Positions 11,314-23,385 of a DNA stretch of 64,000 nucleotides are shown here, piece after piece (within the stretch, counting starts at the first letter, position 1; each line of letters starts with the position of its first letter). This DNA comes from Eucalyptus grandis (lineage: Eukaryota; Streptophyta; Magnoliopsida; Myrtales; Myrtaceae): contig NC_052614.1 of assembly GCF_016545825.1 (NCBI RefSeq), positions 39,774,072-39,838,071 on the forward strand. Direction: 5' to 3'. Below the pieces are notes generated by a model. The model did no database searches. It was given only the letters and a program-made list of their open reading frames with translations, and was not told the DNA's origin. The position numbers and the translations under genes were made by a program.

Positions 11314-14303
11314 ATGCCCACGAATCTTAACGAGGAACTCTCGAAGAAAACATCTGTTTTTGGTCTCAAGGTGTGGGAATTGGTAGCAATCCTTTTTGGA
11401 GTCTTCGTCTTAATAATCATGGTGTTGTCGCTCTGCCTTAGCCTTCGCAAAAAATCCAGAGGGGCTAAAAACCTTCTGCCTCTTACCCAAATTCCTAAGG
11501 TCTCGAAGGAGATAAAGGAGATTAGCATTGATGAAGCTTCAGCAAATAATTTTATTTCCCATGAAGGCATTATTCATGTGCTCAATGATAAGTACAGCGA
11601 TAAGGACTCCGAGAAGGCATTGGCCTATTCAAAGAATGGAGATACCGGCAGTCAATCAGGCTCTTTTACTAACATTGAGAAGGATGGTATCAACTCTCAG
11701 TCGGAGGGAATCCATGGGAAAGTTGCTGCTTACCAGCCTTCCTCACATCTAATAACTACACCTTCACCTCTCTCTGATCTGCCGGAGTTCTCCCACCTTG
11801 ATTGGGGCCATTGGTTTACTTTAAGAGAGCTGGAAGTAGCTAGTGGTCGGTTTAACAAGGAAAATGTCATTGGAGAGGGTGGATATGGAGTTGTTTATCG
11901 TGGTCGCCTGGTTAATGGGACACCTGTGGCAATCAAGAAGCTCCTCAACAATCTGTACGTTGGATGTTAGCCTGTGTCTTTTATGGGTATTAAGTGAACT
12001 ATGTCTTGCTTTTCTAATACGATGATTTTTTGAAGGGGGCAAGCCGAAAAAGAATTCAGAGTAGAAGTTGAGGCCATTGGTCATGTGCGGCACAAACACT
12101 TGGTTCGACTCCTTGGGTACTGCATTGAAGGAATTCACAGGTATTGCACATAGATTTCTGGATCTGTCTTAGTCATATTGATTTCAGAGCATTTTCAAAA
12201 GGTCTCAAAATCTAACAACTCTATAGTTCAATGACACGAGTGGATCCACATAGCTGACCCTAGTTAGTGGGTAAAGGCTCTGTTCTTGTTGATGACAACT
12301 CAAACTAGAGCATATTGGGCGAATGCGCATTCTATCTTATAGTGGGTAAAGCTCTATTGTTGTTGATGACCCTAGTTGCAGGGTATGATTTTTCTTATGC
12401 ATGCTGGCTCATGCATTAATATAACGAATTTGTAAGTTAGACTATTTGTCTTTCTCTAGGGCCTGATTTTGGCAACAATTAAGATTCTGTTAATTTGTAC
12501 AAGATGGAGCAGGGGAATCAGTATGGGTCATTTGTGTTCGCTCATCTGTTTATTTTTCTTTGATGAGCTGTAGGTTGTTGGTGTACGAGTATGTCAACAA
12601 TGGAAACCTAGAGCAATGGCTTCATGGAGCCATGCGTCACCATGGGTATCTTACCTGGGAAGCTCGCATGAAGATTCTCCTGGGCACTGCCAAGGCGTAA
12701 GCCATTAGCATCTTTAACGCATGACAGATTTGCATTTTATTGGGTTTTTTGTTGTTTCAGTTCTGAATCGTAATTAAATGTTGCAGATTGGCTTACTTAC
12801 ATGAGGCAATTGAGCCAAAGGTAGTACATCGGGACATCAAGTCGAGCAACATACTGATTGATGATGATTTTAATGCAAAGATATCCGATTTTGGCCTGGC
12901 GAAACTGCTTGGTGCTGGAAAGAGTCACATCACAACTAGAGTCATGGGAACTTTTGGGTTAGTTGTTTTTTCATTATATGATTTTGATGACCAAATCCCT
13001 CTCAATTTCCTGGTGGAGGATTCCTGATTATTTCTCCATCCACTTTGAAACATTTCCAGGTATGTAGCACCAGAATATGCCAACTCTGGGCTATTGAATG
13101 AGAAAAGTGATGTTTACAGCTTTGGAGTGCTCCTTCTGGAAGCAATTACTGGACGAGATCCTGTAGATTATGGGCGACCTGCACCCGAGGTATGCAAAAA
13201 TCATCTGTTCCCAATTCTAACGATGAGTCCTGAAAGCACATTATGTATAGTTTCCCTGAACTAGAAAGACTAGTCTTATTTGTATGATCAGACTAATCTA
13301 TCTGCAGGTTCTCTCTGCAGCAGAACCTTTTATTAGGTTAAATAGATGTCACTATTTTCTGACTCGATCCTTTTTGGTCCTTTTCAGGTGAATTTGGTTG
13401 ACTGGCTCAAGATGATGGTTGGAAGCAGGCGTTCTGAAGAGGTGGTGGACCCGAACATTGAGACAAAGCCATCAACAAGTGCCCTTAAACGAGCCCTTCT
13501 GACTGCTCTGAGATGTGTTGATCCTGATGCCGAGAAAAGGCCAAAAATGAGTCAGGTTGTCCGGATGCTAGAGTCAGAGGAGTACCCGATACCCCGAGAG
13601 GTTGGACTCTTAACTTCTGAAGTCTCATTTGAGTCTTGATTTCTTGAAAATACGATGTCAAAGAAAAATGCCAGTCAGTTTTTAGCAAGTATGAATGATT
13701 CCTTGATTTCTTGAAAATAGGATGTCAAAAAGAAAAATGCCTAAGTTTTTAGTGAGTATGATCCCATATCGGATGACACCATTGAGTGCTCTAAAATTGC
13801 TCGTATAATACTTCTTATTTTTTGGGCCAAAGCATGCATATTACTTAGTTGAGGTGGTTTTCTCCGAATTTGGTAAGACAGTTTAGTTTATTTAAAGTCC
13901 AGAGTTTGTTAAACATGCAAGGGCGAGTGTCTTTGGAGGACTTACCTTAACCCTTAATCAAAACTTTGGTCTGGGAGACATTGTTCAGTGGCTCGTTGCA
14001 GAATTGAGTTGCTCTGCGGGGAAAAAGATAATCTGACTGATGGATCATTCTTGAACACACGCCCTTGTGGTTCATGTGTAATTGCAAATCAAGCTACCTT
14101 TACACATCTGTCTCCAATTAAAGTTATATAGCTTTTGCTTAAGGGTGATTTGTTGGCAAGTTCAGGATCGGAGACGTCGGAGGAGTCAGACTGGAGCTGC
14201 AGAGACAGAGCCTCGGAGATCCAGTGCTGAATTGGATCAGAGCGACGCTTCAGATTTAAGGTCAGACGCTCGAAGGAATACTGGGCACAGAGAAAGGGGC
14301 TAA
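11314..14303 (+). CDS. Receptor-like serine/threonine protein kinase, At5g18500/At2g42960 type
   Basis: A plasma-membrane kinase with almost no extracellular part, expected to phosphorylate Ser/Thr in signalling; ligand and substrates are unknown. I read seven coding exons: 11314-11954, 12036-12140, 12574-12696, 12787-12957, 13060-13189, 13388-13600 and 14166-14303, all with GT-AG introns and kept phase. They total 1521 nt, 506 aa plus TAA, matching the usual 480-510 aa of this family. Visible parts: a single membrane span at about residues 21-44 followed by RKK, a Ser-rich linker, glycine loop GEGGYGVVY (187-195), VAIKK lysine 208, HRD aspartate 306 in [11 protein letters not shown] aspartate 324, then GTFGYVAPEYA and [12 protein letters not shown]. 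All catalytic residues are present, and it is an RD kinase. The Arg-rich C-terminal tail comes from the last exon. The start was chosen because the MPTNLN...[15 protein letters not shown]-terminus is typical of the family. Confidence 0.93.
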
Positions 14304-16079
14304 TCAAGACACTATGCTTGGATGGAGGGGTTCCCGATCTCTGAGTTTAGCTGATGGCATTCTCTCTGCATTTCGTTTCTGCTTTACAGCAAAATCCGAG
14401 ATCGAGGAGCTGAGAGCAGAAGCACTTAATTGAGGTTTTAGGAATTTGTGGTTTGAGTTTGCAATATATGATTGTGGTATTGGGCAATCTTTTTTTTTCT
14501 TTCTTTTCTCTTTTCAGGAATGAAAATGGCATGATTGTAGGATGTCTTTGCCATTGGTATTGTTGTATAGATGGGGTTCTTCCTCTGTCTTCTGATTTTT
14601 CCATCATATCCTTGTCTTGCTAGTCCCATACATACATCAGATTGAGAAACAGAATTTTATGACGATTTGGAGGAAATGAAGAGTATTACAGCTGGGTGTT
14701 AAACGAACCGAAAACTGATGAACCGAACCGAATCGATATGGTTCGGTTTATTGGGTTATTCATATGGTTTGTTTTCTCTTGCTGGCTTACGCATATGTTG
14801 ATCGGTTTCTTGTGACAAATTTAGAAGGAGATTCTCCTTATTACAAGGATTAACAAGACCCCGTGGTAATGGAGGCCAACAAAGAATTTGTGCCTGCCAC
14901 GTTTGAGAAGAGATTGCTTACTTCATTACAAGGATTACAACATAAGTTGTGGTAAGAGATGATGTCATCTTGTAATGGGATGCAATTACATAGTTATTAA
15001 AAGCCATGATAACAGGAATAGAGCCCTATTTTTGCCTAAACTCCTAAGCAAGAGTTGGTGGAGCAAACTGTGAGAAGGACCTCCTTCAAAAATGTAGACC
15101 AACCAACCCCCGGATCTTCAATCAAGGAAAAAGCAAAGGAAAGAAAGTGAATCTGAAAATGTGAATATGTTATGTTCATGTATATGTGACAGTTGGAGAG
15201 GGGTATTCTTTATTGTGAGGATAAAATGCAAAACACATATGATATGGTAAGAGATGACATCATCATATCATGCGTGAGAGAGACCGATTCATTCCATTTC
15301 AATTTTTGGTACATGGAAGCCAATAATATATTAGTAAGAGATGATGTCAACCTTGGCCAAAAAAAAATAAAGAGAGGACTTGCACAAATCCGTTTTATTT
15401 TATGTAGGTTCATGCCAGTTTGGTATGATAAGACACAATGGGGACAAATGGAAAATAAAAAATCCAATTATTGCTCTCCTTTTCCTTTTTCCTTTTTTAA
15501 GAAAACGCATATCGTTTCCGGTTCAATCAAAGTGGGGGAGAATTTCTATCCCACATGTAATTCACCATCTTTTTTACCAAAATTTATTTTGCTGAATCCA
15601 TCCTATCTACGTCACTAAACATTGGATTCTCTATTGGGATTAATCGATATTGTAATTTACCGTCTTGGTCTATTAAAATGTTTCTTAATTAGTCTAATCT
15701 TTGAGGATCCGTAATAAGGAGGTCGCTCAAATCTATTTTCTAACCCTAATTCTCATATATATCCTCAGAAAGTGCTTTCAAATTATTTGTTTTTTGTTCT
15801 CGTTAAAAATTTCATAACACTCTATCTTTGTCACGACAAGCACCTGAGTTATTGGACCTGCCTTTGCTGTGAAAAGCTCATGATTTAAGGAAAACATTGG
15901 ATGAAGGCTGATAGGGACTGAATAGAGTATATCTATATATGACAATAAACTCGAATACATAACTTTAAAAAAGAAACCTTATTTTGAACCATCATCGCAA
16001 TCGTTACCCCTCCTCCTCCAAGCTATCCCTATATTGATGATGACTGCCGCTATGGTGTCGAATGTCGGCGGAGACTGTG

Positions 16080-16620
16080 CTTGTGCCAGTCACCTCTATC
16101 ATGGCCTAGAGTTGAAAAGAAAAAAAGAAAAAATTGTAAAAAGTTATCCATATAAGTGCTGGCATTGCTATATAGGATAATTGACGTTCATATCATTGAT
16201 TTCCCATTAAATCGATTGAAAGGACTATAATAACAAATTGTCAAAAATTAGGTCAAGCTTCACTAATTGTTGGGCGAGGCTGGTTGGTTGCTAGTCGTCG
16301 CTATAGCCTAGTGACCAACTAGAGGAACACATAAAGAAAAAAAGAAAGAAAAAAAAAAGAAAGAATTTTTTTTAAAAAGTTTATAAAAATAAATAAAATT
16401 TTAAAAAATGTAAAAAAATTATCTACATCAACATCGGATATGCCATGTAAGATTGTTGGCACTTACTAGAATGCTAAATCAGCAATTTGTTAAAAATTTT
16501 AAAACTAAATTGACAAATCATCAAAATATTTAGAACTAATTGGTATAATTGAAAGGTTTATAATTAAATTAGCAAGTTAGCTTATATTGAATTAAAGATT
16601 TAAGATTGAGCAAAATTTAG
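16080..16620. mobile_element. Fragment of long-TIR element family
   Basis: The order purine-rich arm (aaagaaaaaaagaaaga), attttaaaaaatg tract, a tatgccatg/ttggca segment and then aactaaattgacaaatcatc and aattggtataattgaaaggt matches the right arm of the full elements at 23386-24315 and 42816-44148. A matching left arm is not evident, so it is a decayed or truncated copy with approximate limits. Confidence 0.45.
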
Positions 16621-16653
16621 TTTTTTGGATAATTTTCTGACTAAATTGATAAA

Positions 16654-17205
16654 AAGGGTTTGATCATAATGCAATGTTAATCACTGAAATAAGATTTAAG
16701 ATTGATGCATGGATATGGATTTGGTAATTTAATTCTTATTTGAAGTCATTGATGATATTGTATTGTTCAATAAGTTTAACATTCCCCAAGAATTTTTTCC
16801 CTTGGATAATTTTCGTTGCTGACGGCAGACAAGATAGAGTACGTCAACAGATTCTAGACAATATTGGGGAATAGGAGGTGATGACCTATCCAAAGGGTTT
16901 GATCATAATGCAATGTTAATCACTGATATCTTGCAATAAGGTGCTTTACTTTTATTTCTGTTGGAGATGTTCTAGGTCTATGCATGGATATGGATTTGGT
17001 AATTTAACATATCGTTCCTTGTTTTGAATGGTTGGAAGAAATTATGTTCTAAAGAGATTCATTTTTAAAAGCTTTATAAGCAGATAATAAAGACAGGTCC
17101 AATCTAAAATCTTTATTATTGGTGAGCTTATGCAAATTTCGGTTCCTTGTTTTGAATGGTTGGAAGAAATTATGAAAGATCGCCAGATAATAAAGATAGG
17201 GAATC
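16654..17205. repeat. Nested direct duplications
   Basis: gggtttgatcataatgcaat recurs at 16654 and about 16897, gcatggatatggatttggta at about 16706 and 16981, and ccttgttttgaatggttgga at about 17015 and 17145 together with an agataataaaga motif. Two overlapping duplication events (spacing about 243-275 and 130 bp) explain the pattern. It is non-coding. Confidence 0.7.
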
Positions 17206-18401
17206 TTTATCCTAAAATGAATGAACATAAGTTTTGGCACATTTCATCTAGCTACATCCTTTGTATACAATATTCGTCCGAGCTTCAATGAAGAAGGAAG
17301 CAAGGAGAGGAAAATGAATATTGGGACCAAAATCATGAAGGCCTTTTAATTGAACATACGACATGAATTTCTGTTTCAGCTAGAAAAGAGAAAAAAAAGG
17401 CAAACCCAAATTGAAAAAGCGAGAGCTAGCAAACCTAGTTCTTTTTGTCCTAAAAAAGTTAGAATTTCAAATTCATGTTTTTGAGTGAATTTTCACTAGT
17501 TTACATAAATGGAAAACTTATAAATGGGTTATTTGATCCCTTAAATAAAGTTCATTCATTTTATTGGTCATTACAAAATGAGGATACGTTTTTTTATTTT
17601 ATTTAATTTTTTTATGGTATGGGTATATACCCATGCGATTTTTTTTTGGACTATCGCTGGTTGCATTATAGGTGAAACTAATTTTAATGTCATTGAAAAA
17701 ACTGCGAAAAAATTTCCAAGTTCGAGATCTGCAGAAGATAAAGTCGGTTAAATGTCTTCCTTCCTTTTATGCGCATTTCAATATTTCTTTTATGGTCTTC
17801 AATATATCTGACTTTCCAAAGTTTCAGTTGCCAAACCCTCACGGACGAGAATTTGGTTGTTAGTGTGGCACCGTCATTGATGGTAAATAATGGTGCGGTC
17901 ATATTGCCGGGGTTTCATTTCATAATTGTAAATCGCCATAAATATAAGAAAACTAGTATAAATAAACTTGTAAAATGCCCTTCCTCATAAAATGTTGCCA
18001 ATTTGAAATAGATATGTTAGCAAGCTCAAACTTTACGCTCCCTCTTAAATCTAGAGGTGAGCATAGTCCGGATTGGGCCAATCCACCACCTAACTTAGGA
18101 ATCAATCAACACAATATTGGTTTCTAATTTTTGGGACCAAGCATTGACCATGTTGAACCTAGGACAAAGGACTGGACCATCTCGTGGGTCTGGTCCAGCT
18201 CTAAAGTTAACCTCAAACCAATCGATTCTTTTTTATTTCGTTTTTTTGCAAATCTTAAAAGGACAAACTACTGTACATTGAGTTGAATTCGATTCAAAAT
18301 ATACCTAAATATTAGTTTGTTGTTTTACTTCTTATTTTTTTTCATTTCTTTTTTTGCAGAAAGTAGAAGAATTGGTTGAATCAAAAACGCAAAGGAGGTT
18401 C

Positions 18402-18602
18402 ATGGCCAAGGATAAAGATGTCTGAGTAACGGTTATTTTAGAATGTACCAACTGTGTTAGAAACGGTCTTAATAAGGAATCAAGGGGTGTTTCCAAATAT
18501 ATTACTCAAAAGAATCGCCACAATACGCCTAGTTGATTGGAATTGAGAAAATTCTATCCCTATTGTTACAAACATAAGATTCACGAGGAGATAAAGAAAT
18601 AA
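18402..18602 (+). pseudogene. rpl33: Plastid rpl33 pseudogene (ribosomal protein L33)
   Basis: Read from ATG 18402 the frame gives MAKDKDV, then [34 protein letters not shown] and a terminal KK before TAA at 18600-18602. The span is 67 codons, the length of plastid L33 plus stop. Two internal TGA codons sit where arginine CGA is expected (after KDV and after NTPS), as C-to-T change at methylated CpG would cause after transfer to the nucleus. It cannot make a functional protein. Confidence 0.85.
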
Positions 18603-18808
18603 CTCGAATCAAGTGCCTGTGTGTCACTCTTACAAGTAACACGAAAAGGATATATTCTATATATACCATATTATTCTATATATTTTCATTTTAGTTAACA
18701 TAATATAACTAACTAAAAAAAAAAAAAAAATAAAATCCTATATTTTGAATTTGAAATCTTTTTGGATCAAATTGAAATAGGATTTTGAGGATAAGGAATA
18801 AACAAACC

Positions 18809-19095
18809 ATGGAAAAATCCAAGCGACTCTTTCTTAAATCCAAGCGATCTTTTTGTAGGCATTTGCCCACGATCTAATCGGGAATCAAATTGATTATAGA
18901 AACATGAGTTTAATTAGTCGATTTATTAGTGAACAAGGAAAAATATTATCTAGACGGGTAAATAGATTAACCTTAAAACAACAATGATTAATTACTATTG
19001 CTATAAAACAAGCTCGTATTTTATCTTTGTTACCTTTTCTTAATAATGAGAAACATTTTGAAAGAAGCAAGTCGACAGCCGGAGCTATGGATTAG
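18809..19095 (+). pseudogene. rps18: Plastid rps18 pseudogene (ribosomal protein S18)
   Basis: The start MEKSKRLFLKSKRSF and, after a frame slip, [48 protein letters not shown] are the conserved body of plastid S18. Damage includes a frame change around 18870-18895, a TAA near residue 23 and a TGA for CGA after LKQQ. It follows rpl33 after about 200 bp, as in plastid genomes. Confidence 0.87.
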
Positions 19096-19100
19096 GGTTG

Positions 19101-20510
19101 ACCCCACCATACATAACCCGTAGGTGTAACCTTTCGCTCAATACTAGAATCGACAATTTGGGTCGCCTCAGACCTTGCAATTGAACTTTATCCCCAAAAT
19201 ATCTTGAAACTCTTTATTTTACCCTAAATACAAAGGATTTACTTGTTACTAATATAGTCTAGCCTCTACTCTTCTTTCTTTAGACCCCTTGTTTCACTCC
19301 GATAGTATCATAAATCAGGTCGATATAGAGGAAATGACTGCATTTCTATACTATTAAGTAAGAAATAATAGCTAAAACAAAATATGTCTTAAGTCACATT
19401 ATTTATTCTATTGGATCTTACGGAGCCTGTTCATGTACGATATGATCGGGTTTGATAATAGATCATAGAAAAGATTCTCTTCAAACAAACCAGCCTATCC
19501 CCCGTATTTATTTAAAATTATACATCCATCAATAGTGCAATATTGAGCAACCAAATGGTGAACACTGGTAAAAATCAAACATAAATAAAAGGCAAAAACA
19601 TAAATCTCCATTTGCCAAAAGCAACAAATCATAAAAGAAGAAGACATAAAATAAATTAAATAATAAATTTTTTAAAATAGGTAACATAGAACATGAATTA
19701 TATCATTTCTTATCTTGTCCATTCATAAAAGATTGCTTCAAATGAGTAGAGAGAGTCAATTGCTAAGTTCAAATGAGTGGAGAGAAGGCAAAGAGACCAC
19801 CCTTGAAGAGATGTAAATGGAAGATTTTTGCGATAATATGAGATTGAGGGAGAGGGAGAGGGAGGGAGAGGGAGACTTTGGCAGAGAATAAATGATGGAA
19901 GAAGAGGAGGGGCACTTATAATACATCTAGGTTGTGTTTAGTAATCAGAATAAAATTCAAGATAAGATAAAATTTATCTTATCCTGCATTCGATGCCTAT
20001 TTAAGATATGATAAAATCGGATATAAATGGGATATAAATCAAATGAAATTATCCAATGAGGAAGGATGATAAAGGAGGATAAGATTTCCAATATCGGTGG
20101 TAGTGTACCGTTGAAGGTTCATGGGTGATGTGATTTAATGGTGATGAAAGAGTGGGCTCGTTGTGGGTCCTGGGCTTGGCAAAGTCTGAATGGGAAAAGA
20201 CTCTCGAATTGTGTCTATGAGCTCAGTTTCGTGAGACCAGTCGCAGCCCATATTTGGGCTGGGCTCAGAGTCCTTATTTTCGGAATTGGAAAAAAAAGAA
20301 GAAGATAATTTTGGGGAGGGACTAAATATTAGAATGTCAGCAAATAGTTTAGAAAAAGACCTTAATTACACTAGCTATCTCAACAAGAAAAAAAGAAATA
20401 TCTTGGGGAGGGACTAAGTGAGAGATGAACTAACATTAGAGTTGCTCCCCTTTATTGTTGTCAAGCCTTAGTAATCGTGCGAGCAGCAATTTCAAAGGGA
20501 GTAATGCTTG
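19101..20510. other. Intergenic region
   Basis: No gene is supported. Part of 19101-19560 could still be plastid-derived. A GA-rich tract lies at about 19845-19875. At 19961-19983 there is a perfect 11-bp inverted repeat (gataagataaa, one base, tttatcttatc) just inside a ggttgtgtttagta sequence typical of the end of small hAT- or PIF-like elements. Confidence 0.4.
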
Positions 20511-22374
20511 CACGTCTTGAGGATTTATTTGACAACCCACGTATCATAGTTTACATGATACTATTATTTGTTTTACCAAAAAAAAAAAAGTTGTCAATAC
20601 GAAATGTTGAAAATACTTGCAATGGTAGCTCCGTTTTCAATTCAATGTATTAAACCAAGTCACTAATTGTCTACTCTTTAGATATTTCTCGAACAAAATA
20701 TTCCAAAAGTCCTAAATTATTGTACGGAATGCACTTTGGTCCTAAACATTTTAATTGAAGCAATATACTCCTAAACATTTGTAAAAAAATGAAATCAAGT
20801 CTTCCTGATCAATTAGCATCTGATTCTTCACATGTGAGTCCAATCATCTCATCGGTCCTATATGTGAAAACGACTTGATGATGCAGCCCGCAATTAAAGA
20901 ATCAAAACTCAAACAATAGCTCTCAATTTACTGGAGTCAATGCACCATCAAGATATTGGATATAGTTTAGCTTCTTGTAATCACATATAGGATTAGAAAG
21001 TTACTCGTGGATTTAAATTTAATGACCATCTGCATAATCATTGATTGTGGGTTATAGATACCTAAGGTACTCTTTGTAAGGTCCTCCCAAATCAATGACA
21101 TAACTCAACATTCTTTTGCAAATCTATTATTATCTTTAGTTGCCTGTAATTTACTTGTAGCACTCTACATCACTGGTAAAAATTGTTTTCCGTATACGCA
21201 CTTTTAAATTCCACATCATTTACATTCCTGTCCATATCAACAAGGGATCATTCCTAACCTTCATCAATTCATCCATATTTAAAAGACATTTCATCAATTC
21301 GGTGAAACATCTTTATTCCTCTTAAATATTTCCATAATTTTGGCAAGTTAAGCAAGGGCAAAAGCCTATTGCCTTAAAGCACAAATATTAAATTTTTGCG
21401 CATAACTATTATTGGATAAGCTCATTTTATAACTGATATGTTACACATGATTAGTCAGTGTTGCGAAAACATGGAAGCATGTATGTTATTTCCTGAGAAT
21501 TAATGAATCAAATCCAAGGTAATTTTTCCGATAGTTGGTTCACTCTCGCTTATATGGGGGTAATATCGGCAATCGACGATAACGACATGTCCTCTTTCAC
21601 CACTATGCTGAATACGTGTATATAAGGGGAATAAAAAAATCTTTGTCACACAGACACCACAAAATGATCGGAGGCCATAGTCCAACTGAGGCTAAGCACA
21701 GCTCGTTCTCGTAAATCAATATTTGGATCTATACTCATCTTCTGGTTTCGGTCGCTGCTCGAAACATTGGCCAAAACTCGAGACATTCTCAATAGATTCA
21801 AACTATCAAGATCGAATGTTCTAATTCATCAATCCTAATGAGTTGGGTTGAGTGAAGCTCTTGCTCCCAATTCGACAAATTCAATGTTGAATCTCATATA
21901 CTCAAGGTATAATTAGAAAGCATTCAAAGGGTATTGGTAAGTTGAAAGGTCATGTAATTAGAAAGCGTTCAAAGGGTATTAGTAAGTTGAATGGTCATAA
22001 ATTATTTGTAAACTTCTCCGTAGGTATATAGAAGTCTCCATGAGCAGCACTTCATGTCAAATGAAAGCAACGTTCTCTTTAAAAAGAAAAAAAAGTAGTT
22101 CTATGAATATAGTTTCCTAAAGTCTTTTCTACCAAATACAAGTAGCTAGATTTGATTATTCACAAGCCAATGAATGACAAGACTTGTACAATTTATTTAA
22201 CTTAAAGACATTTTACTGGACCATTTCATAAGCAAATGAGTACATCATACTATATGACTATAGTCTGCTTGCAACTTGAACATATTGTACAACATAGGAT
22301 ACAACTTAGCATATGTGGACTATATTCTTGAAAAAATTGGGGTTTATCGTCAAGACGGACATGTAGCATATAAC

Positions 22375-22755
22375 TTACTCGCTAAATTTGTATTCTTCAT
22401 ATCGAACCCTGCAATTTTTAAGTTGAATTCGAGCACCCACGCTGTAACTGCATTTGTCAATCAGATCATTTTCAGCTGCCAAGATGCAATCTGAGCAACC
22501 AAAATGTGTCAACGCCCCATTGCACACACCATGGCCATAACAAGAGAAGGACTCAGCGTAATAATTGTAATTGTTGATTGGTTTACCATCACGCAAATAA
22601 TCTAGGACACGAGCTCTGTCTACGACAAACTCGTCAAAAGACCAAAACTTCTCTGCGATGCATATGTGATAAACCTCTATTGTATCGGAAGTACATTTCA
22701 AAATATTGCAAGTGGAAACTAGCCCTATGACGAGGAGTTTCACCATTTGTTGCAT
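22375..22755 (-). CDS. Small secreted Gnk2-domain (ginkbilobin-like, DUF26) protein, copy A
   Basis: This 126-codon intronless frame encodes a short hydrophobic leader (MVKLLVIGLVSTCN), then one Gnk2 domain with the family signature C-x8-C-x2-C (C, NGALTHFG, C, SD, C) and the closing QLKNCRVRYEEYKF. Proteins of this group are secreted and cysteine-rich; some relatives bind mannose and inhibit fungi, which is family knowledge and not shown here. The start at 22755 is fixed by the MQQMVKLL leader shared with copy B. A TATA sequence lies about 80 bp upstream (22833-22840). Odd: where copy B has HICNGEKCW, this copy has HICIAEKFW, so one domain cysteine is replaced by Phe and a disulfide may be lost. 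Confidence 0.8.
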   Translation of the reverse strand: MQQMVKLLVIGLVSTCNILKCTSDTIEVYHICIAEKFWSFDEFVVDRARVLDYLRDGKPINNYNYYAESFSCYGHGVCNGALTHFGCSDCILAAENDLIDKCSYSVGARIQLKNCRVRYEEYKFSE

Positions 22756-22830
22756 GGTGTTCTTGATTTGGCTCTCTAACTTTCCTTTTTCTCCTTAATG
22801 TTTTGTTTTCATTGAAGCTCCGCTTGCATG

Positions 22831-22842
22831 GTCTATATAAAA
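22831..22842 (-). promoter_or_regulatory. TATA box of Gnk2 copy A
   Basis: On the minus strand the sequence reads ttttatatagaccatgcaag, shared with the other Gnk2 copies (minus strand at 36121-36130, and plus strand near 41390). It lies about 80 bp before the start codon, a normal plant spacing allowing a short leader. Confidence 0.6.
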
Positions 22843-23165
22843 GATGTGCTTCATATAGGTTTCTCCGCCTAGTTTTTGTTTACAAATTCGGACCTTTCTG
22901 AGCATATCTGTAGGCCTCTCTCTCCCCTCTCATTGTGAGAGACAGATTTGTAGACGTAAACTCATATCAATATGTCTTGTATTTAGTCGATTGAATTGGT
23001 TGCTCACCTCAATTACCATGATTATGTCTTGTTCATTATTGTCCTTGTGTTGAAGCATGGTATATTATATTGAAGTCACCACAATAAGTCGTTCTATTTT
23101 GGCCAGTGTTACAGTAAGCCGTGACGTACGCAATTTGTTTTTAATTGCCCTACACAACCCCAAAT

Positions 23166-23201
23166 AATAATAATAATAATAATAATAAAATAATAATACA
23201 A
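23166..23201. repeat. AAT microsatellite
   Basis: An aat trinucleotide run followed by an imperfect extension, in the upstream flank of Gnk2 copy A. Confidence 0.9.
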
Positions 23202-23385
23202 CAAAACAAAACCTTCGATCATTGCCCTTGTTCCACCATAAAAGAAAGAAAATGTTTGAACAAATATTTTCCTTTTAAAACATGTAATATCATCATTTAC
23301 AACTTTATTATCAGATTTTTAGATCAAAATGTCAACTTGTCACTGAGGTTGAGACAATCAAAGAAACAACGGGTAATCTATTCTT

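Larger units (their letters stand above)
14304..18290. other. Intergenic region with decayed repeats
   Basis: The first 300 bases probably include the kinase 3' UTR. The rest has no supported gene. Around 14690-14770 is the gaaccgaaccgaa / ggttcggtttat type of low-complexity palindrome. 16080-16620 resembles one arm of the long-TIR element family. 16650-17210 contains nested direct duplications. Short open frames such as 15193-15618 are AT-rich and show no domain. Confidence 0.45.
18290..19100 (+). other. Nuclear plastid DNA insertion (NUPT), rpl33-rps18 segment
   Basis: Two neighbouring plastid ribosomal protein genes, rpl33 then rps18, lie here in the order and orientation they have in plastid genomes (psaJ-rpl33-rps18). 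Upstream, aaaggaggttcatggccaag looks like the plastid rpl33 leader. Both reading frames are broken. The insertion may extend to about 19560, but I cannot identify the sequence beyond rps18. Boundaries are approximate. Confidence 0.8.

Noticed and set aside
11304..12138. Minus-strand frames over the kinase gene
   Set aside because: They are shadows of the strongly supported plus-strand kinase exons.
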